Made by a program: the position numbers and the translations under genes
Shown here: one piece after another, positions 9,438 to 17,892 of the stretch
Position numbering within the stretch: position 1 is the first letter of the stretch
How the letters are laid out: each line of letters opens with the position of its first letter
Origin: Pimelobacter simplex
Lineage (GTDB): Bacteria; Actinomycetota; Actinomycetes; Propionibacteriales; Nocardioidaceae
Direction: 5' to 3'
Assembly: GCF_900114845.1 (NCBI RefSeq)
Contig: NZ_FOUK01000001.1
Span: 908,479 to 972,478 of the forward strand
DNA: 64,000 nt
Notes under the pieces: model-generated
Databases searched by the model: none
Told to the model about the DNA's origin: nothing
The model's input: only the letters and a program-made list of their open reading frames with translations

Positions 9438-10586
9438 ATGGGAACGACTGTCGACCGCCTGCTGCCCACCGAGGAGGCCGAGGAGCTCCTCGCGCTGGCC
9501 CGCGAGATCGCCACCAAGGAGCTGGCGCCGCGGGTCGCGGAGGCCGAGGAGAAGGCCGAGTTCCCGGAGTCGGCGTACCGGCTCCTGGGGCAGTCGGGCC
9601 TGCTGAGCCTGCCGTTCGCCGAGGAGATCGGCGGCGGGGGACAGCCCTACGAGGTCTACCTCCAGGTGGTCGAGGAGATCGCCGCCGCGTGGCCGAGCGT
9701 CGGCGTCGGCGTCTCCGTGCACGCCCTGACCGCGACCGTGGTCGCCGCCAACGCCTCCGCCGAGGTCAAGGACGCCTGGCTGCCGCGGATGCTGTCCGGC
9801 GACTGGCTCGGCGCGTACTGCCTCTCCGAGCCGCAGGCCGGCTCGGACGTCAGCGGCATCCGCACCGCCGCGGTGCGCGACGGTGACGACTACGTCGTCA
9901 AGGGCACGAAGCAGTGGATCTCCAACGGCTCGTGCGCCGACTACTACATCCTCTTCGCCCGCACCTCCGAGGACCCCAAGCGCGGGCTGTCGGCGTTCGT
10001 CGTCCCCGACGGCACCGAGGGGATGACGTTCGGAGCCCCCGAGAAGAAGATGGGCCTGCACTGCGACGTCACCACCCAGGTGCTCTTCGACGGCGCCCGG
10101 ATCCCCGCGGCCCAGCTGATCGGCGACGAGGGCGCCGGCATGCGCGTCGCGCTCTCCGCGCTCGACGCCGGCCGGCTCGGCATCGCCGCGGTCGCCACCG
10201 GCATCGCCCAGGCCGCCCTCGCGCACGCGGTGGCCTACGCCAAGGAGCGCGAGCAGTTCGGGCGGACCATCGGCGAGTTCCAGGGCATGCAGTTCCTGCT
10301 CGCCGACATGGCTGCCGACGTCGAGCGCGCGCGGGCGTCGTACCTCCACGCGGCGCGGCTCAAGGACGCCGGGCGCCCCTTCTCGCGCCAGGCCTCGATC
10401 GCGAAGCTCACCGCGAGCGATGCCGCGATGCGCGTCACCACCGACGCGATCCAGGTGTTCGGCGGCAACGGCTACACCCGCGAGTATCCCGTCGAGCGGC
10501 TCTTCCGCGACGCGAAGGTGACCCAGATCTTCGAGGGCACCAACCAGATCCAGCGGATGGTGATCGGGCGCGACCTGCTCCGGTGA
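9438..10586 (+). CDS. acyl-CoA dehydrogenase
   Basis: An FAD-dependent acyl-CoA dehydrogenase of 382 residues, the standard length. It shows [14 protein letters not shown] and [16 protein letters not shown] (FAD and substrate contacts), the [10 protein letters not shown] helix, and a C-terminal [20 protein letters not shown] block. The catalytic glutamate lies in IFEGTNQIQ near the end. It oxidises an acyl-CoA to the enoyl-CoA and passes electrons to ETF. No other beta-oxidation genes are adjacent, so chain length and pathway cannot be told. ATG 9438 is preferred over an upstream in-frame start near 9402 because of the TAGGGT box just before it. Confidence 0.93.
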   Translation: MGTTVDRLLPTEEAEELLALAREIATKELAPRVAEAEEKAEFPESAYRLLGQSGLLSLPFAEEIGGGGQPYEVYLQVVEEIAAAWPSVGVGVSVHALTATVVAANASAEVKDAWLPRMLSGDWLGAYCLSEPQAGSDVSGIRTAAVRDGDDYVVKGTKQWISNGSCADYYILFARTSEDPKRGLSAFVVPDGTEGMTFGAPEKKMGLHCDVTTQVLFDGARIPAAQLIGDEGAGMRVALSALDAGRLGIAAVATGIAQAALAHAVAYAKEREQFGRTIGEFQGMQFLLADMAADVERARASYLHAARLKDAGRPFSRQASIAKLTASDAAMRVTTDAIQVFGGNGYTREYPVERLFRDAKVTQIFEGTNQIQRMVIGRDLLR

Positions 10587-10621
10587 GCAGTTGCGGTGAG
10601 GCCATTTGGTGAGGCCTCCCC

Positions 10622-10627
10622 TAGGGT
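10622..10627 (+). promoter_or_regulatory. putative -10 box of the cysteine-rich membrane protein gene
   Basis: TAGGGT lies 64 nt before the ATG at 10692, giving a leader of about 58 nt. A GGAAAGGGAA ribosome-site-like stretch sits about 10 nt before the start. No clear -35 hexamer is seen at normal spacing. Confidence 0.35.
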
Positions 10628-10691
10628 GATCCTGAAAATTTGCTGAGGGTGGCTCGGAGACGCCCCTCACTCGGAAAGGGAACCCACCCGC

Positions 10692-11186
10692 ATGGGAATG
10701 AAGATCCTGCTCAAGCTGGGCAGCATCGCGCTCGCGATCCTCGTGGCCGTCGGCATCTACTTCGTGAAGACGAAGGGCCAGGAGAAGATCGAGGAGGCCA
10801 AGGCGCCCGACGTCGGCGTCTGCCTCTCGGTGACCGGCACCATCAACGCCGAGCACAAGGAGCTCGACTGCGACGACGCGAACGCGACCTACAAGGTCGC
10901 CAGCGACGACGGAAAGTGCGACCCGACCGAGTCGCCGTACAAGATCTCGATCGGCAGCACGAACTCGGGCAATGTCGCCGACCTGTGCCTGCAGCTCAAC
11001 GCCAAGAAGGGCGACTGCTTCGACATCAGCGCCGAGAAGAAGGTCGCCTGCGCGTCCACCAAGGGCAGCTCGAGCGTGGCGAAGGTCCTCAGCGTCGGCA
11101 AGTCCGGGGCGACCTGCAAGCCGCCGGCCGAGGCCGTCGAGAACGCCAAGCGCAAGATCGTGCTCTGCCTCGTTCCGAACGCCTGA
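10692..11186 (+). CDS. membrane-anchored cysteine-rich protein, LppU-like
   Basis: A 164-residue protein with an N-terminal membrane helix (about 5-24), a short charged linker, and an extracytoplasmic domain with eight cysteines at about 44, 60, 76, 99, 109, 120, 142 and 159, suggesting four disulfides. The spacing resembles actinobacterial LppU/SCO3897-type proteins, whose function is not established. A GC-rich hairpin follows the stop. The disulfide-forming DsbA-VKOR pair is encoded 1.4 kb downstream, which may or may not be related. Confidence 0.65.
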   Translation: MGMKILLKLGSIALAILVAVGIYFVKTKGQEKIEEAKAPDVGVCLSVTGTINAEHKELDCDDANATYKVASDDGKCDPTESPYKISIGSTNSGNVADLCLQLNAKKGDCFDISAEKKVACASTKGSSSVAKVLSVGKSGATCKPPAEAVENAKRKIVLCLVPNA

Positions 11187-11202
11187 CTCTCTGCCGTACG
11201 AC

Positions 11203-11234
11203 GACCGGCCGGGTCCCGTGGGATCCGGCCGGTC
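11203..11234 (+). terminator. hairpin terminator after the cysteine-rich protein gene
   Basis: Arms GACCGGCCGGGTCC and GGATCCGGCCGGTC pair over 14 bp with one G-T wobble around a 4-nt loop. No U-run follows, which is common in high-GC actinobacteria. It lies 17 nt after the stop codon at 11186. Confidence 0.65.
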
Positions 11235-11257
11235 GCCGTTGCCGGGCTCCTGGCCTC

Positions 11258-11263
11258 TAGGCT
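11258..11263 (+). promoter_or_regulatory. putative -10 box upstream of the tRNA-like locus
   Basis: TAGGCT lies 12 nt before the first paired base of the tRNA-like structure, a spacing usual for tRNA genes. A TTGCCG upstream (11239-11244) is too close for a standard -35. Confidence 0.35.
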
Positions 11264-11275
11264 GTTGCCCTGCTA

Positions 11276-11354
11276 TCCCCGGTTGGTCTGCCGGCAGGGC
11301 CCGCCTGACTTTGAATCAGGACAAGCGACGTAGGTTCGACTCCTACCCGGGGAG
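11276..11354 (+). tRNA. tRNA-like sequence, anticodon TTG (Gln) if functional, non-canonical
   Basis: A perfect 7-bp acceptor stem (TCCCCGG 11276-11282 with CCGGGGA 11347-11353), a perfect consensus T-arm (11330-11346, loop TTCGACT) and a 5-bp anticodon arm (11304-11320, loop CTTTGAA, reading TTG at 11311-11313) fold as in a tRNA. Departures are a 9-nt variable loop (11321-11329) without a stem, a poorly formed D-arm (11285-11303) lacking the usual A14, and no encoded CCA. It may be a divergent tRNA, a decayed copy or another tRNA-mimic RNA. An upstream TAGGCT box suggests it is transcribed. Confidence 0.45.
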
Positions 11355-11365
11355 CTCGCGGGCGC

Positions 11366-11995
11366 TCAGATCCGGGCGCCGCCGCTGGCCTGCTCGCGCA
11401 CGGTGACCTCGACGACGACGGTCCGCTCCGTGCAGCCGTCGGCGTACGTCAGCGGCACGGCGTAGTGGTTGACGGTCTCGTCGGCGTGGTCGTAGCCCGC
11501 GTAGGCCAGGTCGGGGCGGCCCGCCGCGAGCTGCTCGACCACCGAGCGCAGCGAGCCGGCGAGGGTGTCGGCGTAGGGGAGCGCCTCGGCGGTGAACGCC
11601 AGGACCGTGGTCTCGCCGGTACCACCGGCGCGCCAGTCGAGGCCGGTCAGGTCGCCGACCGGGCCGGCACCGCCGTAGGTGCCGGGAACGTGCGCGAGCG
11701 AGCCGTCGGGCTCGGTGAGGACGACGGTGACGGAGCCCGTCAGCATCCGGTGCTGTCCGCCGGGGACTGCGGCCGGGAGCGCACCCTCGGCGGCGCGGAA
11801 GCGGGCGACCCAGTCGGCGGGGAGTGCGAGGCCGTCGTCGGCGAGGGTCGCGTCGGGGGCGGTGAGCGTCGTGGTCGGGACGCAGGCGTCGTCGGCGGCC
11901 GAGGGGCCGGCGGTGCCGGCGACCAGCGCGGCCGCGGCGGCCGGGGGGAGCGCCAGCAGGGCGGCGGCGCGACGGGTGAGCGGGCGGATGGGCAT
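11366..11995 (-). CDS. secreted protein of unknown function
   Basis: A 209-residue protein with a clear signal peptide: RRAAALL, a long alanine/leucine core, and a likely cut after GPSAA (about residue 32). The mature part has no family I recognise; it contains two cysteines (in DDACVPT near the start and DGCTERT near the end) that could bridge. ATG 11995 is chosen over upstream in-frame codons because an AGGAGGA ribosome site ends 5 nt before it and the signal peptide begins directly after. It ends 12 nt from the tRNA-like locus, reading toward it. Confidence 0.7.
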   Translation of the reverse strand: MPIRPLTRRAAALLALPPAAAAALVAGTAGPSAADDACVPTTTLTAPDATLADDGLALPADWVARFRAAEGALPAAVPGGQHRMLTGSVTVVLTEPDGSLAHVPGTYGGAGPVGDLTGLDWRAGGTGETTVLAFTAEALPYADTLAGSLRSVVEQLAAGRPDLAYAGYDHADETVNHYAVPLTYADGCTERTVVVEVTVREQASGGARI

Positions 11996-12228
11996 GGGGT
12001 CCTCCTGGGAACGTGGCGTGCGTACGTGTCTCGGGACTTTCGGTCGATCCACCTGGGGAGGAGCCTTCCAGCGCGTGCCGCTCGCCCGCCACGTCCGGGG
12101 CCAAGAGTCACGAATCCGCCGATTCGGTGGCGATTTCTGTCGTCGCTCCCCGGGTGGGACGCCGGCGTGATCCGCACGACAGCCGCCGAACCCGCGTCAG
12201 CACGCGGCGGTGCCGGTGTCTCCCAGGC

Positions 12229-12528
12229 ATGCCGTCGCCGCTCGAGAACCCCGAAGACCCGTCGCGCCCGCCGGGCGCGATCCGCCGTGTCGTCGACCTG
12301 GTGGTCGCGTCGCTGTCCGGCCAGATCGACGAGCCGTACGTCCTGGTGCTGCGCAGTGCGTACAGCACGCAGTACAGCGGGCCGTTCCCGGACGGGCTCA
12401 GCGCGCTGTGCGCGATGGAGGAGGAGCTGCGCGCCAACGAGGGGCTGCCCGAGGAGGAGCGGGTCGAGGTCGCGATGGCGCCGCTGGTCCCGTGGCGCCT
12501 TGCGCCCACCTTCTACGATGCTCCTTAG
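12229..12528 (+). CDS. small protein of unknown function upstream of dsbA-like gene
   Basis: A 99-residue acidic protein without signal peptide or membrane segment. Recognisable features are an IRRVVDLVVASL helix, a YVLVLRSAYSTQY strand and an acidic MEEELRANEGLPEEERVE helix. I do not recognise a family. It ends 23 nt before the DsbA-like gene on the same strand, so it may belong to that operon. ATG 12229 is chosen because upstream residues in the same frame look non-coding. No ribosome site is evident, so the start is tentative. The 230 bp between 11995 and this gene hold only a small CGAATC/GATTCG hairpin near 12110-12125. Confidence 0.55.
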   Translation: MPSPLENPEDPSRPPGAIRRVVDLVVASLSGQIDEPYVLVLRSAYSTQYSGPFPDGLSALCAMEEELRANEGLPEEERVEVAMAPLVPWRLAPTFYDAP

Positions 12529-12551
12529 TAGATAACGACGGAGGAGCCCCC

Positions 12552-13220
12552 GTGAAGCCTCAGCTCAAGGCCACCCTGCTGGTCGCCGCGGTGTTCGTGG
12601 CCGTGGTGGCCGGACTGCTCGTGGCCGGCGGGAGCGACGACCCGGCCGACGCCGGAGCCGGCACCGGTACCGGCGGCGCGGCGGCGGACAGCCGGCTGGT
12701 GCGCGACGACAGCCGCCTGCTGGGCGAGCGGGGGAGCAGCGACGTCGAGCTCGTCGAGTTCCTCGACTTCGAGTGCGAGGCCTGCGGCGCGGCGTACCCG
12801 GTCGTCGAGGACCTCCGCGAGCGGTACGGCGACCGGGTCACCTTCGTCGTGCGCTACTTCCCGCTGCCCGGGCACTTCAACGCCGACCGCGCCGCGCGCG
12901 CCGTCGAGTCGGCCGCGCGCCAGGGCCGGTTCGAGGAGATGTACCGCAAGATGTACGACACCCAGGCTGCCTGGGGCGAGCAGCGGGTGCCGCTCGACGA
13001 CCTCTTCCGCGACTACGCCGAGGAGCTCGGCCTCGACCTCGCCCGCTACGACGCCGACTACGCCTCCGACGAGGTCGCGAGCCGGGTGCGCCGCGACGTC
13101 GACGACGGCATGGCGCTCGGGGTCCAGGGCACGCCGACGTTCTTCCTCGACGGCGAGCTGCTGCAGCCCGCGTCGGTCGCGGACTTCGAGCGCGCCCTCG
13201 TCGACGCCCTCGGCGAGTGA
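12552..13220 (+). CDS. DsbA-family thiol-disulfide oxidoreductase, membrane anchored
   Basis: A 222-residue protein with an N-terminal membrane anchor (about 7-26), a glycine/alanine-rich linker and a thioredoxin-like DsbA domain. The active-site motif is CEAC in FECEACGAAYP, and the cis-proline loop is GTPTFF. It should introduce disulfides into exported proteins and be reoxidised by the VKOR protein encoded next. GTG 12552 has a GGAGG ribosome site 6-7 nt upstream. The next gene overlaps by 4 nt (GTGA), so the two are translationally coupled. Confidence 0.9.
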   Translation: MKPQLKATLLVAAVFVAVVAGLLVAGGSDDPADAGAGTGTGGAAADSRLVRDDSRLLGERGSSDVELVEFLDFECEACGAAYPVVEDLRERYGDRVTFVVRYFPLPGHFNADRAARAVESAARQGRFEEMYRKMYDTQAAWGEQRVPLDDLFRDYAEELGLDLARYDADYASDEVASRVRRDVDDGMALGVQGTPTFFLDGELLQPASVADFERALVDALGE

Positions 13221-13837
13221 GCGCGACGCCGGTCATGACCGACCCGCAGCAGCGCGAGGACCAGCGTCTCGGCGGCCTCCTGCTCGGGGGCGGGGCGCTG
13301 GGCTTCGTCGCCGCGTTCGTCCTCCTGCTTGAGAAGCTCGAGCTCCTCAGGGACCCCGACTACGTGCCGACGTGCAGCATCAACCCGATCCTCAACTGCG
13401 GCTCGGTGATGGTCACCGACCAGGCCGAGGTGCTCGGCTTCCCGAACCCGCTCCTCGGCATCGCGGCGTTCCCGGTCGTCATGGCGACGGGCGCGGCGCT
13501 GCTGGCCGGTGCCCGGCTCGCGCGGTGGTACTGGGCGGGGCTGCAGGCCGGCGTCACGCTCGGCCTCGGCTTCGTGGGCTGGCTGATCTTCCAGAGCCTG
13601 TACCGGATCGGCGCGCTGTGCCCCTACTGCATGGTCGTGTGGGCCGTCGTCCTGCCGGTGTTCTGGTACGTCACGCTGCGCAACGCCGGCGCCGGGCTCC
13701 TCGGCGCCCGGGTCGCGGGGTCGCGGGTGGTGCGGACGCTGCGGGAGTGGCACGTCTTCGTGCTGACGCTGGCGGTGCTGCTCGTGCTGGTGCTGATCAT
13801 CGAGCAGTTCTGGTACTACTGGAAGACGCTCGGCTGA
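13217..13837 (+). CDS. vitamin K epoxide reductase (VKOR) family protein
   Basis: The bacterial VKOR homologue replaces DsbB: it passes electrons from reduced DsbA to quinone. From GTG 13217 it has 206 residues and five hydrophobic stretches. Two cysteine pairs are visible, PTCSINPILNCG (C53, C61) and the quinone-proximal CPYC (C135-C138). The final helix ends in an aromatic-rich WYYWK tail. The start overlaps the DsbA-like stop; an ATG at 13235 is the alternative and loses only six residues. The gene ends 12 nt from the convergent M56 peptidase gene. Confidence 0.9.
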   Translation: MSATPVMTDPQQREDQRLGGLLLGGGALGFVAAFVLLLEKLELLRDPDYVPTCSINPILNCGSVMVTDQAEVLGFPNPLLGIAAFPVVMATGAALLAGARLARWYWAGLQAGVTLGLGFVGWLIFQSLYRIGALCPYCMVVWAVVLPVFWYVTLRNAGAGLLGARVAGSRVVRTLREWHVFVLTLAVLLVLVLIIEQFWYYWKTLG

Positions 13838-13849
13838 CCGCGGCGCGCG

Positions 13850-14806
13850 TCACGCGAGCATCGCGCGGCAGCCGATGAGGACCATCTCGATCAGCGGCGC
13901 CGCCGCCAGCACCACCGGGACGGCGAGCACGGCCGCCGTGCCGGACCCGACCGCCGCGCTGCGCGGGTGCGACCACCCGGCCGCGCCGCCGGTCAGCCGG
14001 CGGACCCGGGCCAGGGCGGCGACGTCGCCCGCGGCCAGGCCGGACGGGGGCGCGGCGGGCGCTCCGCAGGCGAGGGCGACCAGTGCCCGGGCGAGGCCGC
14101 GTGGGTCGCGGGCGGCGTCGTCGGCCTGCATCTCGACGAGGACGGCGACCTGCTCGTGGGCGGTCGCGAGCAGCGTGCGCAGCAGCGGCACGGGCGCGAA
14201 GGCCCGGCGCAGCACGCCGCCCACGGCCAGGGCGAGGTCGTGGCGCGAGGACAGGTGCCGGCGCTCGTGGTCGAGCACCTGGGCGAGCTCGTGGGGTGTC
14301 AGCGCCGCGCGGGCGGCGCTGGTGACGACGATCCGCGGGTGCCGGCCGGGCAGGCAGTAGACGAGCGGCGTGGCGTGGTCGAGGACGACGTAGCCGTCGG
14401 GGTGCTCGCGGCCGAGCAGGCGTAGCCCGTCGTGCTGGCCGCGGCGGGCGCGGACCGTGCCGAGCACCGCGGCGACGGCGAGCCAGGCGAGCCGGAGCGC
14501 CAGCCCCAGGCAGGCGAGCGCCGCGAGCGCGGCGACCTCGGGGCCGGCGGGGGTGAGGTAGTGCGCGACCACGGTGGTGGTCGGGATCCCGGTCAGCCGG
14601 GACAGGCCCGCGGCGACCGGCGGCAGCGGGACGGCGAGCGTCACGCCGAGCAGCGCGACCGCGACGACGACCGAGCCGGCCAGGCCCTGCCAGGCGAGCA
14701 CGCCCCAGCCGGGCGCGCGGTGCACCCACCGGGCCCGCAGGAGGAGGCGTGGGCCGGCCGTCGCGGCGAGGACCGCGAAGGCGAGCAGGGAGAGCGGGGC
14801 GAGCAC
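13850..14806 (-). CDS. M56-family (BlaR1/MecR1-like) membrane metallopeptidase
   Basis: A 318-residue protein with membrane segments near 5-20, 38-62 and 88-115 and a zinc-peptidase motif in LDHERRHL (HExxH type), followed by further hydrophobic stretches near the C-terminus. Family members sense beta-lactams or cell-wall stress and cleave the BlaI-type repressor encoded beside them. No extracellular penicillin-binding sensor domain is present. The GTG start at 14806 lies 4 nt after the stop of the BlaI-like gene, so the two form an operon. No beta-lactamase gene is nearby. Confidence 0.85.
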   Translation of the reverse strand: MLAPLSLLAFAVLAATAGPRLLLRARWVHRAPGWGVLAWQGLAGSVVVAVALLGVTLAVPLPPVAAGLSRLTGIPTTTVVAHYLTPAGPEVAALAALACLGLALRLAWLAVAAVLGTVRARRGQHDGLRLLGREHPDGYVVLDHATPLVYCLPGRHPRIVVTSAARAALTPHELAQVLDHERRHLSSRHDLALAVGGVLRRAFAPVPLLRTLLATAHEQVAVLVEMQADDAARDPRGLARALVALACGAPAAPPSGLAAGDVAALARVRRLTGGAAGWSHPRSAAVGSGTAAVLAVPVVLAAAPLIEMVLIGCRAMLA

Positions 14807-14810
14807 GGCG

Positions 14811-15176
14811 TCAGGCGTCCTCGGCCTCGGCGTCGGCGAGCGCGGCGCGCAGCCGGACCTGGTCGTCGGCGGAGAGCTGGCCGACGAAGCGCAGCAGCGT
14901 GGCGCCCCGGTCGGGGCTCTGCGCCAGGACGTCCTCGAGCAGCGCGGCCGCGTGCTCCTCGCGGGTCAGCGCAGCGGTGTAGCGGTAGGCGCGACCGTCC
15001 TTCTCGCGCGCGACCAGGCCCTTGCGGTGCAGGTTGTCGAGGACCGTCATCACCGTCGTGTAGGCGATGGCGCGGGAGCGCTGGAGGTCGTCGACGACCT
15101 CACGCACCGACGCCGGCCGCGCCCAGTCCCACAGCCGGCCCATGACGACCGCCTCGAGCTGGCCCAGCTGCCTCAT
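14811..15176 (-). CDS. BlaI/MecI/CopY-family transcriptional repressor
   Basis: A 121-residue winged-helix protein: LGQLEAVVMGRLW, then ASVREVVDDL, the recognition-helix region YTTVMTVLDNLHRKGLV and the wing REKDGRAYRYTA are the family pattern. The C-terminal helices form the dimer interface. It probably represses its own operon with the M56 peptidase until it is cleaved. The ATG at 15176 is preceded by a G-rich stretch; a clear operator palindrome was not found. Confidence 0.88.
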   Translation of the reverse strand: MRQLGQLEAVVMGRLWDWARPASVREVVDDLQRSRAIAYTTVMTVLDNLHRKGLVAREKDGRAYRYTAALTREEHAAALLEDVLAQSPDRGATLLRFVGQLSADDQVRLRAALADAEAEDA

Positions 15177-15223
15177 CCCCCCAGGCTCTCATGCGGCCGA
15201 AGCCGCGGCCCGGGCCGACCGGC

Positions 15224-15868
15224 TCAGGGGTCGAGCAGGTCGCCGGGGCTGAGCCCGAGGGCGCGCTCGATGTCGCCGGCGGAGGTCTCCTGGAGGTACT
15301 CCTCGACGATCCGGCTCAGGTCGATCCAGTAGCCGCGCAGCGTGGACTCGGCCAGGAACATGGTCCGGCTCATCTCGGCGAACGTCAGGCCGCGGGCGCG
15401 GGCGGCGAGCACCTGGCGCTGGCGCGGTGAGAGCACGGTGAGGCTGCCGCGCCGGACCAGCACCTCGAGCAGGCCCGCCACCGCGGGCGGTACGACGAGC
15501 TCGCCGTCGGCGACCGCGCGGAAGGCGGCCGCCGTCGCCTCGAGGGTCTCGGTCTTGGACACCACGCCGGTGGCACCCGCGGCGAGGCAGGCGGCGAGCA
15601 CGAAGCGGCGCTGCTCCTGGGTGTAGACGCAGACCCGGTAGCCGGCCGCGACGAGCGCGCGGATCGCCACCGGCCCCTGGGCGGCCTCGGGCTGGCCGGC
15701 CGTGGCCAGGTGCAGGTCGAGGACGACGACGTCGGCCGCGGGCCGCTTCGCGAGCAGGTCCTCGACGTTGGGGTGCGCCGAGACGAAGTCGAGGTCGGGC
15801 AGCAGCAGGCCGAGCGACGCGCGCAGCGCGGTGGTGTCGTCGACGTGGGCGAACCGGGGAACGGTCAC
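15224..15868 (-). CDS. NarL/LuxR-type response regulator
   Basis: A 214-residue regulator. The receiver domain has the acidic pair in HVDD (10-11), the phosphoacceptor aspartate at about 51 in VVVLDLHL, and a lysine in VVSKTE. The C-terminal helix-turn-helix carries LSPRQRQVLAARARGLTFAEMSRTMFLAESTLRGY, split here over the usual LuxR positions. It is coupled to the kinase gene by a GTGA overlap (15865-15868). Target genes are unknown; the membrane-protein gene upstream of the kinase is one candidate. Confidence 0.88.
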   Translation of the reverse strand: MTVPRFAHVDDTTALRASLGLLLPDLDFVSAHPNVEDLLAKRPAADVVVLDLHLATAGQPEAAQGPVAIRALVAAGYRVCVYTQEQRRFVLAACLAAGATGVVSKTETLEATAAAFRAVADGELVVPPAVAGLLEVLVRRGSLTVLSPRQRQVLAARARGLTFAEMSRTMFLAESTLRGYWIDLSRIVEEYLQETSAGDIERALGLSPGDLLDP

Positions 15869-17064
15869 ACGGGCTCCTCGGTGCGGGCGGGGCTGCGGGC
15901 GGGCGTGCAGGTCAGGGTGACGGTGGTGCCGAGCCCCGGCACGCTGTCGACGACGGTCGCCACCCCCGAGCGGGCGAGCTGGCCGATCACGACGTCGCGG
16001 ATGCCCACGCCGTACGACATCTCGTCGACCGCGAAGCCGACGCCGTCGTCGTGGAGGCTGACCTCCCAGCCGTCGCCGTCCTCGTGCTCCTCGGCGTGGA
16101 GCACCACCTCGCGGGCCCCCGCGTGCAGGCGCACGTTGAGCAGCAGGCTGCGCAGCGCGGCGGCCAGGTCGTCGGCCACGGCTCGGTTGAGCTCGGCCTC
16201 GTCGGCGAGGTGGGCCACGACCGTGATCGGCAGGTCGTCGAACTCGGCGCGGGCCGCGGTGACGACGGCGGCCAGGCTCGTCGTCCCGGCCGCGGGGAGG
16301 GCGTCGCCGGTGAGGTAGGCCCGCATCCGGCTCAGCTCGATCTCGGCCTGCTGGCGCAGGCCGGCCGGCTGGTCGGCGTCCCCGCCGGTCTCGACGAGCA
16401 GCCGCAGCACGGCCGTCCCGTTGTGGATGGCGGTGCGGGCCCGGCGCTCCTCCTCGGTGCGGGCGGCGTCGGCGGCGAGCTGGCGGGCCTCGTCGGCCTC
16501 GGCGCCGATCCGGATGATCATCCGGGTGCAGGTCCAGGCCAGCGGGCCGAGGACCAGGATCGTGAGCACGTTGCCGAGCAGGTCCGGGACGTCGCTCCAG
16601 CGGTGCACCGTCGGCGCCTGGTAGACCGCGGTCGCCGTCGCGAGCGTCGCCAGCAGCGGGACGTAGAGCCGCCGCGAGGTCACGCCGGTCAGCAGCGAGC
16701 ACGCGACGCAGATCGCGTAGCCGGCCTGGAAGCCGAGCCAGGTGCCCTGCCGCAGGTCGACCGGCACGGTCCACAGCCCGGCGACGAGCAGCAGCACGGC
16801 GATGGCGACGTCGGCGACGGCCGCCGCCGGGCCGAGCGGGCGCCGGCGCAGCAGGACGACGACGGAGGGGACGGTGAGCGCGACGAGTGCGACGAGCCAG
16901 GTGACCACGGTGGCCGGGTGGCGGTCCTCGGCGGTCAGCGCGGTCGCCAGCGACGGCGCCATCTGGACGAGCGTCGCCACCCGCATGCCGGCGATGAAGA
17001 GCGCGACGAGACGCAGCGCTGCTGCGTGTGTGGAGGGCCGAGAGTTCGCCACCCGCCTGCTCAC
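15865..17064 (-). CDS. sensor histidine kinase, DesK/NarX-like
   Basis: A 399-residue membrane kinase with about six helices in the first 200 residues and no large external loop, suggesting it senses the membrane or an intramembrane signal. The dimerisation box has RTAIHNGTAVLRLL with the phosphoacceptor histidine at about 214. It is followed by Asn where most HisKA_3 kinases have Asp. A degenerate ATPase domain shows DDGVGFAVDE as the G1 box and GLGTTVTLT near the end. GTG 17064 has GGAAG just upstream. The response regulator follows with overlapping codons. Confidence 0.85.
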   Translation of the reverse strand: MSRRVANSRPSTHAAALRLVALFIAGMRVATLVQMAPSLATALTAEDRHPATVVTWLVALVALTVPSVVVLLRRRPLGPAAAVADVAIAVLLLVAGLWTVPVDLRQGTWLGFQAGYAICVACSLLTGVTSRRLYVPLLATLATATAVYQAPTVHRWSDVPDLLGNVLTILVLGPLAWTCTRMIIRIGAEADEARQLAADAARTEEERRARTAIHNGTAVLRLLVETGGDADQPAGLRQQAEIELSRMRAYLTGDALPAAGTTSLAAVVTAARAEFDDLPITVVAHLADEAELNRAVADDLAAALRSLLLNVRLHAGAREVVLHAEEHEDGDGWEVSLHDDGVGFAVDEMSYGVGIRDVVIGQLARSGVATVVDSVPGLGTTVTLTCTPARSPARTEEPV

Positions 17065-17104
17065 CTTCCGCGGCCCGACTAGGTCGGGGCCAGGCTACCC
17101 CCGC

Positions 17105-17875
17105 TCAGACGTCGGTCACCCACCACGGTGCCTGCGGTGACGTGCGCAGTGCGACCACCGTGGAGAGCAGGCCGGCGTGCAGCACCCGGCCCTCCCACTG
17201 CCGGGGCGCCCCCGCGGAGACGTCGACCGGGTCCTCGCCGGGCTCGAGGAAGAGGTCGTGGGACGAGCCGGCCGCCACCTTGCGGTGCTCGGAGGTCGTC
17301 ACCGTCAGCGGAAGGTGCCAGACCCTCTGCTGGACCCGGTGCGGCTCGGCGCGCAGCTTCTCCTCGTCCAGCGCGAACGCCACCCGAGGAGAGCTCGCGA
17401 CGTCGGTGGCCCGCAGCCGGCGGGCCCGCCGGGCCGACCCGATCGCGACGCCGAGCAGGACCAGGCCGACCAGGCCGGTGCCGCCGGCCAGCAGGACGTC
17501 GCCGACGCCCAGCCCGGACGGCTCGTCCTCCGACATCGCGCCGCCGTCGGTCCGCCGCCACACCCGGGCCGTGTCGCCGACCTGGAGGTCCTCGCTGCTC
17601 ACCCGGCCGGTGCGGCCGTCCGCGGTGGTCACGTCGACGTGGCGGACCTCGACCGTCCGGCGCGAGCGCCGCCCGCCGCGGCGCTCCTGGTGGGTGCCCT
17701 CGCTCCGGACCGTGACCGTGACCGGCTCGGCCACCTGCGCGGAGGAGGCGCGGTAGCCGAGGACACCGGCACCGACGATCCCGGCGGCCGCGAGCACCGC
17801 GGTCACCACCGCGGTGACCAGGCTCCGGCGGGCGAGCTGGCGGACACGGTCGGCGACGAGATCGGGCACGATCAC
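17105..17875 (-). CDS. membrane protein of unknown function
   Basis: A 256-residue protein with membrane helices near 17-40 and 125-148. Between them lies a soluble region rich in arginine and acidic residues, and a C-terminal soluble domain follows. It resembles DUF3592-type proteins in having one helix on each side of a beta-rich domain, but I cannot name a family with confidence. It precedes the kinase gene by 40 nt on the same strand, so it may be part of that two-component operon. A GC-rich hairpin lies just upstream of the GTG start. Confidence 0.6.
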   Translation of the reverse strand: MIVPDLVADRVRQLARRSLVTAVVTAVLAAAGIVGAGVLGYRASSAQVAEPVTVTVRSEGTHQERRGGRRSRRTVEVRHVDVTTADGRTGRVSSEDLQVGDTARVWRRTDGGAMSEDEPSGLGVGDVLLAGGTGLVGLVLLGVAIGSARRARRLRATDVASSPRVAFALDEEKLRAEPHRVQQRVWHLPLTVTTSEHRKVAAGSSHDLFLEPGEDPVDVSAGAPRQWEGRVLHAGLLSTVVALRTSPQAPWWVTDV

Positions 17876-17892
17876 CCACCCTGCCCGAGCCG

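Noticed and set aside
11276..11354. Selenocysteine tRNA or tmRNA end
   Set aside because: The anticodon loop does not read TCA, there is no long variable arm, and there is no tmRNA-type GGGG start or CCA end.
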